DNA of 64,000 nt from Xestospongia muta (lineage: Eukaryota; Porifera; Demospongiae; Haplosclerida; Petrosiidae), in the NCBI GenBank assembly GCA_963693285.1, contig OY848924.1:8170400-8234399 (forward strand), written 5' to 3'. Each line of letters begins with the position of its first letter. Within the stretch, counting starts at the first letter, position 1. The notes beneath the pieces are model-generated. The model was not told the DNA's origin. It did not search any database and saw only the letters and a list, made by a program, of their open reading frames with translations. A program made the translations under genes and the position numbers. This document shows positions 13,010 through 24,700 of the stretch, piece by piece.

Positions 13010-16000
13010 ATGAAGTGTCTATTGGTTATTGTATTAATAATTGGAGGACATTGTTGTCTGGCAAATCTATGTGATCGTACATATGATGATCCTTGTATTA
13101 GCTCCAGTTCTAATACAGGTGACTTTATTTCTAGTGTCTGTGTAATAGTCTCTCTAATGGTCTAGATATTCATGATGGAGAAGCTGTCCGTCCAAGAGAT
13201 ACTGGTCCTACAAAGAGAGCAGCTATAAGTGATCTCTATAGACATTTCTATTGGCCTAATGCTACAGTATATTTTGTATTGGACTCTGGATATTCTGGTA
13301 AGATATATTGTGAGTGTTATTAGCTATTGAGGTATCCTTAGATGCTGAGAAGAGAGTTTTTTATGAGGCTATGCATGAATATGAAGTCAATACTTGTGTT
13401 CGATTTATAGAAGAAGCTAATTCTACTGCATATGTACATATTTTTCCTGGACAGCATGGGTAAGTTTGTCTATGAAAATAATCAAATGTCTTGTTAGTTG
13501 TTGTTCTTATATTGGTCGTGTGGGCTGTGGTAAGCAAGGCTTATCAATAGGACGTCAATGTGTTGATAAAGAGACAATTCTGCATGAGCTTGGACATGTT
13601 CTGGGATATTTTCATGAGCAAAGTAGACCAGACAGAGATCAGTATATTCGTGTACTCACACAGAACATCAAGCCTGAACAAAGTACGTTCCTATTTAATA
13701 AGTAATGAATTGATCTGTTTATAGTGGGTAACTTTGAAAAACGCAAACCAGAAGAAGTTGATAGTAGAGGTCTTCCCTATGATTACAACAGCATAATGCA
13801 TTATCATGATAGCATCTTTGCTAAAACACCTGGCTTAAAAACTATGGAATCAATAGAACCTGGGTTTAAACTTGGACCTGGTGGTTGTTTGAGTCCAATA
13901 GACATCAACCAAACAAACCTTTTTTATCAATGTGGTAAGTAGTTAATATAATCTTTTATTCTAAGTTATTTTGTGCTATGTATAGATCCTAATAACATGC
14001 CACCTCTATCTATCAAAGTCCCGCCTACTCCACCTACTACTTCTCCACCTGCTATTGCCTGTGGACAAATCTATAATGTGAACTCACTTTCTCCAATTCA
14101 GTTCTCCTATCATTTTACTCACAATTTAAATTGTGAATGGATAGTTCACATTCCTTCAGACTACAAATGCATGCTGACATTCAAAGTAGATATTGAATAT
14201 ATCTACAAATGTCCTGCAGATTATGTTCGTCTTAGAGTTGGCAGTCATACATTTAGTCGATTTTGTGGTTACCAAACCTCAACAATTAATAGCATAGAAA
14301 ATAAAGTAGTCCATGTATATTATCATACTGATAGTAGTAATAGATATAGCTTTAGTGGTTATACTGGAATTAATGTCAACATTAAGTGTACAGGTAAGTA
14401 TATTCCCTTTGTAACAGATGACGATCTTCTTTCTCTATAGATGTTAATGAATGTAGCTCTAATCCTTGCTCTCATACTTGTGTTAATACTGTGGGATCTT
14501 ATCACTGTAGATGTCCTGGAGGATGGTATCTTGCGTGTGACCAATCAAATTGTTTTGGTAAGTCAAACTCTATTTAATACAACATTATACATTATATACT
14601 GTAGATATTAATGAATGTGTCAATGATAATGGAGGATGTGATCATTATTGTAATAATACTGCCGGATCTTATAACTGTACTTGTCGAGATGGTTATGTCC
14701 TTCAACAAGATGGAAAAACTTGTCTGACTAATAATGTTGGTAAGTAGATTTGACCCACTATATGAAGATATTCAAGTATCATTTAGGAGGTCAAAGTTGT
14801 AATTCTAATAATGGTGGATGTGAACATAATTGTAATGACTCCAATGGTCATGTGATTTGCACATGTCAATCTGGATATCATCTTGGATCAGATGAAAAAT
14901 CATGTGATGGTTAGCTACCAGTACCAGTATATTGTAATTTGACACTATGTATAATAGATATTGATGAATGTAAAGAAAAGATATGTCCTCACAGCTGTCA
15001 TAACACTGAAGGATCTTATACCTGTAGTTGTGATACAGGCTATAAATTACACGTGGATAAACATCAATGTATTGGTTAGTACATGCAGACACAGAGAGAA
15101 CTCTATCCTTTACATCCAGATATTGATGAATGTAAAGATAAAGTAAAATCTGGTTGCAGTCAGAGATGTTTAAATACTCCTGGCTCCTATATGTGTAACT
15201 GTCATTGTGGGTATACTTTAGCTAATGATAACAAGACTTGTAATGGTGAGTGATATATATTAGTTCTCCACCAACTGAGTATTATAGATATAAATGAATG
15301 TCTGTCACTACAACCTGACCAGTACTGTCATCATTGTTACAATTATGATGGAGACTACATTTGTAACTGTACAAAAGGATTTACCTTTGGTCCAGATTTT
15401 CATTCTTGTGTTGGTATGGAAGTATAGGAATTAGTCTACAGATTATTTCTATGTTATTATAGATGTTGATGAATGTACTAAAGGAACTGCAGCTTGTACT
15501 AATGGTAGAGTATGTAATAATACAGTTGGTTCTTATCAGTGTATTTGTCCTCTGGGAACATTGGAATCAAATGGTACTTGTAATGGTAAGTAGCACATGT
15601 AGAGTGTAGCTGTGATGTGTCTTTCTCAGATATCAATGAATGTACTTCTGGTAGTCATAGTTGTAGTCACTTCTGTGTCAATACTAAAGGATCATATTAC
15701 TGTACTTGTCCACAAACAATGATGCTGGGCTCAGATAATAAAACTTGTATTGGTAATACTTAAATATATTACATTTAGGAAATGTAAGGTTTTCTCTTTT
15801 AGATTTCAATGAATGTCTAACAGATGAACATGGTTGTAGTCACATCTGTGTTAATACTAGGGGATCATATTATTGTACCTGTCCACCTGGATTACAACTG
15901 AAATCAGATAATTCAACTTGTGAAGGTAAGTTATAACATTTACCGATGTAAATTGTGATTTCTTCTTTACAGATATCAATGAATGTTTAACAAATTATCA

Positions 16001-17309
16001 TGGATGTAATCATGCCTGTATTAACAATCCAGGATCATATATCTGTATATGTCTTCGAGGGTTCCAACTGAAATCAGATAATAAAACCTGTGAAGGTAAG
16101 TTATAATATCTCCTAGCACATGTTATCTTTTTTTGTAGATACTAATGAATGTCTAACAGATGAACATGGTTGTAGTCACACCTGTGTTAATACTAGGGGA
16201 TCATATTATTGTACCTGTCCACCTGGATTACAACTGAAATCAGATAATTCAACTTGTGAAGGTAAGTTATAACATATACCGATGTAAATTGTGATTTCTT
16301 CTTTACAGATATCAATGAATGTTTAACAAATTATCATGGATGTAATCATGCCTGTATTAACAATCCAGGATCATATATCTGTATATGTCTTCAAGGGTTC
16401 CAACTGAAATCAGATAATAAAACTTGTGAAGGTAAGCTATAATATCTCCTAGCACATGTTATCTTTTTTTATAGACATCAATGAATGTCTAACAGATGAA
16501 CATGGTTGTAGTCACACCTGTGTTAATACTACAGGATCATATTATTGTACCTGTCCATCTAATATGATCCTATCATCTGATAATCGAACATGTACTCAGT
16601 TACCAGATTGTTCCCATACTCTCACTGATGCTAGTGGTACGATATCTTTACCAAATAGAAACTGTACCTGGAAGATTGTTATTTCTGACAAAAGTCTTGT
16701 CATATCATTGACATTGTCTAATCTCCAAATGTCATCGTCATTGTCCAAGGCCTGTTCTGATGGTTATATTGAAGTATTTAATGGACCTGGTAATACTAGT
16801 GTATCCCAGGGTAAATTCTGTACTGGTACAACAACTATTACATCATCAACTGAGGAGTTAACTGTTGAGTATCATTATAAAGCTGGTAGTACAGGCACTA
16901 TGACATATTCCAGTGTTAAACCACCAAATTATAGTAAGTGAACAATGTATAACTCTGTCATAAATTTGTTGTTGTTTTAGTTAAATCATGCTTTAGTCTT
17001 GTCAATGAAAACCAAATGCTGTCACTTGGTACTTTCCCAGGGAAATATACACAGAACACTTTTTGTTCCTATTATGTTTTCATGAATAAGATACCAACTT
17101 TCCGACTTCTCTACACTGATCTTGACTTTACAGATTGTACTTCTGACTACATAACTGTCTATTCTGGACTTAGTACAAAAATTAGTGCAATCTGTAATAG
17201 TCAAGGACAGACAGAGTACACTAGTACAAGTACTATTATGAAGATAGAATATAAAGGAACAACATTATCAAAGTACCGTGGCTTTCATGGAATCATCATT
17301 ACAAAGTAA
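13010..17309 (+). CDS. Secreted astacin metalloprotease with CUB and about 13 EGF domains (tolloid-like)
   Basis: The ATG at 13010 opens a signal peptide ([13 protein letters not shown]...CLA). The astacin catalytic domain has [10 protein letters not shown] near its start and the full zinc site [12 protein letters not shown] (about 13582-13618). The Met-turn SIMHY follows at about 13790. Then come a CUB domain (about 14030-14390), about thirteen EGF-like domains and two terminal CUB domains (about 16600-17309). Most EGFs are calcium-binding (D-I/V-N/D-E-C) and each is one exon with 1-1 phase introns of about 40-60 nt. Tolloid/BMP1 proteases share these modules with fewer EGFs; known members process matrix and BMP antagonists. 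The substrate here is unknown. All zinc ligands are present, so it should be active. Confidence 0.9.
15803..16474 (+). repeat. 336 bp tandem duplication of two EGF exons with their introns
   Basis: GAATGTCTAA recurs at 15811, 16147 and 16483, exactly 336 bp apart. The two full units differ at only about 8-10 positions by eye, and introns are as similar as exons. Each unit holds two EGF exons; a third copy of the first exon follows. This adds two EGF domains in frame. Confidence 0.9.
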
Positions 17310-17339
17310 ACAACTCGTAATAATATCATAGATATTAGT

Positions 17340-17545
17340 ATCTTTGATTATATCTGTGATTAACTTTGTATTAAAGACTGTTATATGTAACTTTGTATCA
17401 AGACTGTTATATGTCAGTGATCAACTTTGTATTAAAGACTGTTATATGTAACTTTGTATCAAGACTGTTATATGTCAGTGATTAACTTTGTATTAAAGAC
17501 TGTTATATGTCAGTGATTAACTTGGTATTAAAGAGTGTTACCAGT
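17340..17545. repeat. Tandem repeat between the convergent astacin and DCAF17 genes
   Basis: Units of AACTTTGTATTAAAGACTGT-type sequence alternate with AACTTTGTATCAAGACTG and TTATATGTCAGTGATTA spacers. About five half-units fill over half of the 376 bp intergenic stretch (17310-17685). It may fall in the astacin 3' UTR. No other feature is seen in this gap. Confidence 0.8.
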
Positions 17546-17685
17546 TAAATCATGAAGTTTCTCTTGTCAATCGATAGAAGTAACAGGTGTTACCAGCAAC
17601 ATGTATTAGACAATCCAGTTCATAATAAATACTGTTAGATTCAGCCTATAAAAGGAGTGGACATGTGAATCAAGAATTAATGGAT

Positions 17686-20600
17686 TCATACTGGATTCCA
17701 AGTTGGAAGTGGTACAGTTTTAGTAATTTTTCCAGTGTTGTCATCCAAAAAACACAATTGGGCTATTGTTTCTTCTCCCTCAGGTAATGTGATAACAGTA
17801 TATAATAAATCTAACTCATTTTCATGATCCAAGTCTTGAATAGCTGACTACGTATTATAAAACACGTTATCATTAAGTTTAACCCTTTACCACGAAATCT
17901 CCATAATATTGTGGTTCTGGTTTCTTTCTTTTAATAATACGTCCTCGACAAGAAACTTGTGGCTATGACAATGACATTATAATGATGTCATTAAGATGTT
18001 GTTATTTTTACCACTTCTGTATCTTCCTCCTTTTTCAGTGATTTGAAATTAGTTGAATATTGAAGAGTCAAACCACTTGTTGTTAACCTATAACACCTGA
18101 TAATAAATACATGAAATAATTGCATTAATGGTGGGTGTGGCTATTACATAAGGGTACATCCACTTATATGAAGTATACGTTGGTAGTCTTCAAAATGAAA
18201 TGACGCAACATCATGATGGAAAGCTACATTATCAGCAGTTAAAGTCCCAATCTAACAAGTCTATTAAATAATGAAGTTCTTAAATGCATAATTTACCAGT
18301 TGTCCAGAACGTAATGTTCTTACATGAAATTCATTACATGCAGCAGGTTTTGGATTATGGATATAAACATGAGGAGAGCCCCCAAAATGGACTCCTACAT
18401 CAGGATTACATTGTGTTTGAAATAACAGTGGTGGAAGTTCTACAATATTGTAATATAATCTCAGGTGATAATCATGTGACATACCAGTGATATTAATGGT
18501 TGTAGGAATGCTATTAGGAAATGTACCAGGAATATATACTGTACTATTGTTAGACTGATAGGATATCCCTAATTTAACTGTAGCTATAGTGCACTAGAAA
18601 GAGAGATAGAATACAGGTTATTGTGTCTAATATACTAACATTGTCCAATATCCATTGAAAACTATAATATTGGCAATGTTGTGATGATAGGACAAGGAGA
18701 AGATCTTCAGTCAGTGAGACATCACGAATGTTGTCACCAAATATCTATAATATAGAAATTAAAGAAACTTCTAGTATGCCTCTTTTGACTTTTAGCAACT
18801 AAAACTTAACATTGATTTTACTTTTAAAAATCAAGAATAAAATTATAAAAATTGTTCTAAAATTGTTTTGATGGACTGATGGTACAGCTATTGCCACAAG
18901 GGACTGGATTATTGCTAACTTGGAAGTTTCTTTACAGGCTACCTTGACACTTTGTAAATAGTTAATTTTGGAAATACAGAAGGCACTCATAATTTTAAAG
19001 TAAATATATACCATTTTAATCATAACTACTACGCTCCATTGTATTTTTAATATCTCGTCTTAATTTTTTAATTAGATATTCAATATCAAGATTTGAATAT
19101 GTTTGATAAAACTGTCAAATTGGTTAAACCAGTTAAAGAGTTATTATCTGATATATATAATTTATGTAATAATATTTTATAAACTTTTCTGTGTTAGTTT
19201 GTAATACCAATTGGATATTTTATATATACCATACAACTTATCAAATTAGTAGAATGTTCTCTATGACAGAATAAGGACCAGTTCTACTGACATTTCTTCC
19301 AGTAGTTTAAAATCGATTTAAAATTTATAAAAAAAAAGTTGTGTTGCCCAAACGATCTTTCGTGACTCAATTCCACGCAGGCTTCCACTTAGGCTCCAGG
19401 ATTCCCTGCTATTGCTAGCTAGGACCGCCACCTGGCTTGGTAACCATCGTCCGAAGACGAGGTAATCCTGGCTGGAACGTCGCCCTAACTTCGAACCAGC
19501 CGTACTGGGTTTCTAGCTTCGGGAATAAATCATCGTCATTACTAAACCGGGACTGCAATACACCGGACCTCGTCACGTTTAAAGGGAGACTACCAGCCGT
19601 ATCCTAGTCCGCCTTTCGGATACTCCGAAGAGTATGCTGGTAACCATCTCAGAGGTCAACTAGGTGCATCGCAGACGCTGGCCAACAACACAACCTATCC
19701 AAGGTTGTTTTGGTTTCCTTTTATATGTACTTACGATTTTGTCTTCACGCTCTTGTGGGGCGCGTTGTGCATTGTCTATGAATATCATTAACGCTAATTT
19801 GCTTACAATTACCAGTATCAATGAGCTGCTTAAATAACTAAAATTAAATTTTGTTTTTAAAAGTCATGAATAAAACTAGTCCTATTTAAGCAAACTATAA
19901 CAACACTATTAATTATATTAATTTTTGTCCTTATTTATTTTATAGGAACAACAAAAAGAAACAATCTTTTAAGTAGCAAGTTAAATTCTTCAAGCCACAC
20001 AGTTAACTATATGTTTATGCTAGATCACATGATAAGCTATTACTTTCAGAATAATTTTAAAAGAACACACTTTAAATGTCATCTAACTTTAATCGTGTTT
20101 TGGGACTCACGTCTGGCCCATATAATCCTGTACATGTATCCATTTAGCCAAACATGTACAAAGGGAAAGTATTTGATGTTTGCTAATCATTTTATCTTTA
20201 TAATTCATGTCTGCTCCATTTTTAGGAACTGATTTCACTGTCTTCTGTGCTGATTGTGTACATTGTGACATTATTAGTTGGATGTATTTCAAATAAATTA
20301 CAATTGTGTTTTACAGGTCTTGTTAGTTGTGATAAAACAGAACTTAATTCGCAATCAAAAGAGAAATAAGCATCCAATGTTTGCACTGAAAATCACTACT
20401 GTGTCCCAGTGTTAAATGAACTATGATATAGCCAGGCTCATATAGTGTAGCAAATTTAATTAATAGAGGTCATAACATTGTATTATTGCTATAGGACTGA
20501 GACTTAAATAATAGCAACAACTGGGAGATTTTGATCCAGGAAATAAAAAAGTGAAATAAAACAACACTAGATACATTCTGTGTCATTTATCATTCATAAC

Positions 20601-21648
20601 ATACCTTTTTATCAATGTGCATATAAGCTATTAATTCAATTGGATGTATCTTGAATGCTATTAATGACATAAAACGACTACTGTTAGCTCCAACCTATCA
20701 CATTGTCAATACAAGTTATAATACTGTAATATACCTGATGAGGTTTAGAATGAATAGATTTCACTTGAATTGAATGGAGATACTCTGCCCATGACAAGTA
20801 TCTGTACCATATATAATGTAATAGTAAAATTCTAATATAATACTTGAATTGTACTGAAGTTGATAGATATATCGATCTTAATATTGTGCCTGTATCTGCA
20901 TTGATAAGTTTAAGAAAGCCATCAGAAGTTAATGTTAATAAGCAAACTTCCTCCTCTTCATTTGTAGTGGGTTTTTGTCTCTAAGAAACAAATTACCTGA
21001 TATTACCATGTCCACACCCATGGTAAGTGAGTGGTCACATTGGCATAATAATAGACAACAGAGTCCTTCTAAGTTAAAAGTTGTGTCATCATGTTTTCAG
21101 TAGGTGTGATTGATGGATATCAACAACTACAACCAATTGGTCATAATCTGAAAACTTACTATGTGACAGAAATATAACATAGCAGACAGCATTTTAGATT
21201 GGTGCTCTTGAGAGATATGATATAAACAATGAGGTAAACCCTTATACCCATCGCTATAATTACATTAACATAATTGTTATGATCTCTATCAATGAACATG
21301 TACTCACTTGAAATAACATTCAGTGTGGTTATTGAAGTACATACGTCTAATAATTACTCATTAATTAAACAATTAACAGGGTTATTTGATGTATCACTCA
21401 CCTATCCAGTCCAATACACACTGGTTTAGTTGATTCTTTCTTCCAAACTTTCTTGAAAGTCATTGTCGGCTATAGAAACAAACATGTCAAGCTAGTTTAT
21501 CATCTGATATCAATACCTGTAAAACCAGTTTATGACATATTCTAGTAGTTAGTTGATCTCTGTATTCTTCGTGTAAAACATATTGTCTACTACAAAGAAG
21601 ATGAGAGATATGTTGTTGGTGAGGTGACTTCGTTAAATTCAACTCCAT
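17686..21648 (-). CDS. DCAF17: DCAF17 homologue (DDB1-CUL4 associated factor 17)
   Basis: Collinear blocks match vertebrate DCAF17 along its length. FKKVWKKESTKPVC...RMYFNN corresponds to the FKNVW...RIYFDN region. LLTLTSDGFLKLINADTG with YLSWAE corresponds to LIALTAHNWLLRISATTG and YLSWD. Further matches are IFGDNIRDVSLTEDLLLVL, LPPLLFQ with GGSPHVYI, and ENELDLLYTVI near the C-terminus. The exons join in phase from ATG 21648 to TGA 17686-17688. In vertebrates it is a nuclear/nucleolar substrate receptor of the CUL4-DDB1 ubiquitin ligase, mutated in Woodhouse-Sakati syndrome. The intron 20604-18748 is far larger than the others and holds the candidate structured RNA. The gene is head-to-head with the myosin gene, 95 bp apart. 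Confidence 0.85.
19329..19337 (-). terminator. T9 run, possible Pol III terminator of the candidate RNA
   Basis: Nine consecutive T on the minus strand follow directly on the closing stem of the candidate RNA. Such a run is a standard Pol III stop. In AT-rich DNA it could be chance. Confidence 0.4.
19338..19695 (-). ncRNA. Candidate structured non-coding RNA (about 357 nt), unknown class
   Basis: A sharply bounded GC-richer block lies inside an AT-rich intron, with several nested complementarities. The termini pair over 9 bp (19338-19346 with 19686-19694). TACCAGC 19591-19597 pairs with GCTGGTA 19636-19642 and encloses two abutting hairpins: CCG/CGG (19609-19619) and ATACTC/GAGTAT (19620-19635). 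CCAGGATT 19396-19403 pairs with AATCCTGG 19464-19471 and encloses TCGTC/GACGA (19447-19460). Read on the minus strand, two loops are C(UUCG)G, the stable RNA tetraloop; this favours the minus strand as the transcript. A TATA motif lies 30 nt upstream and a T9 run directly downstream, as in type 3 Pol III genes. I recognise no SRP, RNase P/MRP, 7SK or snRNA signature. A mobile element or a pseudogene copy is the main alternative. Confidence 0.5.
19719..19725 (-). promoter_or_regulatory. TATA box upstream of the candidate RNA
   Basis: TATAAAA on the minus strand starts 30 nt upstream of the presumed first base (19695). This is the spacing of U6/7SK-type Pol III promoters. No proximal element was identified with confidence. 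Confidence 0.35.
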
Positions 21649-21743
21649 GATTATTATAGTGACATCATATCCTGTTTTGTTACAATATAAAGGAACTACA
21701 TTGTCAACATTAGTTTATTACAGCAGTTTCAATATTCGCAGAT
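21649..21743. promoter_or_regulatory. 95 bp divergent promoter region, DCAF17/myosin
   Basis: Only 95 bp separate the two start codons. AATATAAAGG (21684-21693) is a TATA-like element about 50 nt before the myosin ATG. Any regulation must be shared or lie inside introns. Confidence 0.45.
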
Positions 21744-24700
21744 ATGGCTACTACTCCATGGTTAAGACAGGAAGGCGATAATCTTACTTCACTAGCAGAT
21801 CTAAATGAGATTCGTCTTCTAGAATGTATACAAGAGAGATATAAACGTGGTATTGTCTACACTGATGTTGGAGATATCTTGGTTGCAGTTAATCCATTCC
21901 AACAGTTACCAATATATAATGAGTCTTGGTCTAAAGTATATGCTGCTGAGTCAGAGTCGAGTCATTTATCCCCACATATTTACTGTACAGCATCTCGAGC
22001 ATTCACTGCACTAGTACACAGTAAGAAAAATCAAGTTTGTGTCATCAGTGGAGAGAGTGGAGCTGGTAAAACAGAGTCAACTAAACTCATAATTCAACAG
22101 GTTTATTTTACAATAATAAATTATTTATTAATAAATTTTTTTAATTTATTATAGTTAATGAACATGTGTAAATCAAGTCAATTTGGAAGACAACTTCAAA
22201 GCAGGATTATTCAGGTGAGAGAGAGAGAAGTATGGATGTGTTAATAAAATATCATAAACATATGGTAATTATTCTTTGTTATATGTTATTGTGTTAATGT
22301 TATAATAGTTGAATCCAGTACTTGAAGCATTTGGTAATGCACAGACAAGTCTTAACAACAACTCCAGTCGATTTGGCAAATTTATTCAGTTAATGTTTAC
22401 ACCACAAGGACGTATTATTGGAGCTGGTATAGAACAATACCTTTTAGAAAAGTCTCGTGTTTGTCGCCAGGGACATGAGGTTAGTTGGCATGACATTGTA
22501 TATGTTTGCAGTTGGGTGTAATTTCATTCCAAATTTGGTAGTACATTACAATTATTTTTTATCCTTTTAGGAACGAAATTTTCATATCTTTTATTACTTG
22601 TTTGCTGGTCTACCAACTGACCAAAGGAAATTGTTTAGACTAGAGGTATGTTTGTTAACACATCAAATTGTTAGCATTCTATGTATCATCAGAATCCTGA
22701 GTTACATCGATATCTCTCTGCATATAAGGATATTATAAATGATTGCAATTCTAATTATAGCAGGTATGGTTTGTTTCTATTTGGTATCTGTTGTCTCATA
22801 CTCTCATATACAGAGACTCATTCCATAAGGTTTTGAAAAATATGGAAGAGATTGGGTTTGTGGATTCAGAAATTAAACAAGTGCTTGCTATATTAGCTGC
22901 AGTACTCCATATTGGTGATATTGTATGTGTCATATCAATGACATTCTTATATTTCATTGTATCCAACTTTAGGAGTTTATAAGTGGAGATAGCAATGGAG
23001 ACAGTGCTGTTATCAAGAATACAAGTACTGCCAGTTTTGTTGCCAATATATTGTCATTGGAGAGTGTTGATGATCTCACATTTGCACTTACAACTTTACG
23101 TACAACTACTAGAGGTATTTATTTAATAATTATTTTATAATTAAGGGTATGTGTGTCATAGGAGAGACAGTTGATAAACAATATAGTCCAAGTAAAGCTG
23201 CTGATGTTAGAGATGCTATGGCTAAAGCACTTTACTCTAGAATGTTTCACTGGTTAGTAGCTCGTATTAATAATTATCTCTGTCCTAAAGAAGAAAATGA
23301 TCAATATATCAACATTGGTTAGTTATAATCTAGTTATATTATAATGTGTTATATGTTACCTATTAGGTATACTGGATATTTTTGGCTTTGAAAACTTTCA
23401 AAGGAATAGTTTTGAACAGTTTTGCATTAATTTAGCAAATGAACAGCTACAACAATACTTCAATACACAAATATTTGTTATGGAAAAGGTACATTAGATT
23501 ATTATATAATGTTATCTAATATATTTATAGGAGGAACTTGAAAAGGAAGAATTAGATGTTTTTGATATTACATATCAGGATAACCAACCTGTACTGGAAT
23601 TATTTTTAAGTCGACCTATTGGTCTAATATCTCTGTTAGATGAGCAGTGTCGTACTAATGTATGTTAGTAATGACTCATATTTTAATATAATTAATTGTA
23701 TAGGGAAGAGAAGATGTGTTACTTCAGCGTTATAAACAAGTATTCAAAGGTCATTCTTGTTATGAACCTCATCGTGGTAATGCTCTCAAATTTGCTGTTA
23801 AGCATTACGCTGGAAATGTGAGTGTCATGTGATTATTCTGTGTAATATCATGTGATTATCATGTGACAGGTGGAATATGAAGCAGTTGATTTCTTAGACA
23901 AAAACAGAGATTCTTTGCCAGATCCTGTACAGGGTGTACTCAAGTTCTCAACTTCACAACTTGTCCGAGTTCTCTTCACAAAATATCCCAATTTTTCTGG
24001 TGCTATTTTACGATCGACTATAATGAAACCAAGGTGGGTGTGGTCTATTTGATGTAGTCTATTATTTCTCTTATAGTCAACGTTCTGTGATGAAGAAGAT
24101 GTCTGTCAGAGGTGGTCGTAAAAAGTCAATGGTTGGTCGTAAAGGTCATCGCATTATGACAGTGAGTGGTCATTTTCGTGAGTCTCTCCACAAACTAATG
24201 GAAAGACTATTTGCAGCATCACCACATTTTGTGAGGTATGTCTGTATAAACCTGTCAAACCAGTATAACCAGTTTTATTAGATGTATTAAACCCAACTTG
24301 ATAAAGTTACCAAACAGCTTTGATAATGAATTTGTTCTCAAGCAGTTGAGGTATGTACTTGTTATACTGTAGCTATATTGAAATATTATTTTCAGGTATA
24401 CTGGTATGTTAGAAGCTGTTAGAGTTAGGAAGGAAGGATTTGCTTATCGACCATTTTTTTCTGATTTTGTGCGAGATTACAGAACTTTAGCATTTCCATT
24501 CACTGATACTGTAAGTAATATAGTATAAATACAATAATGACAAGGTGCTTTGATAGAGTGTGAAATTGACAAGAGAAAGTTGTCTAAAGATTTTAGATAA
24601 AGCTGGCTTGTCTGGCTGGAAGATGGGAAGATCCAGAGTAAGTCACACAACATTATATGACATCATATGATGTCATCATGTTACAATAGGTATTTCTGAG

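Larger units (their letters stand above)
18748..20604. other. Oversized DCAF17 intron
   Basis: This intron of about 1.86 kb interrupts a gene whose other introns are mostly 40-200 nt. Apart from the GC-rich block at 19338-19695 I see only AT-rich sequence. Two similar AT-rich stretches lie at about 18825-18850 and 19850-19875 (TTTTTAAAA followed by a GAATAAAA motif). No coding homology found. Confidence 0.6.

Noticed and set aside
19483..19489. CCCTAAC in the same block as a telomerase RNA template
   Set aside because: Seven nt is too short for template plus alignment, it is on the strand opposite to the favoured transcript, and no H/ACA features were found.
19338..19695. Reading the GC-rich block as an LTR (TG...CA ends)
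   Set aside because: The ends do look like TGTGTTG/CAACACA, but I find no target-site duplication, and the internal nested stems with UUCG loops are not expected of an LTR. Kept only as an alternative.
21080..21165. A possible extra DCAF17 exon (DYDQLVVVVDIHQS)
   Set aside because: It would need a 12 nt intron after the preceding donor. The flanking exons join in phase 0 without it (CHI to RQKPTTN), and homology to DCAF17 continues across that junction.
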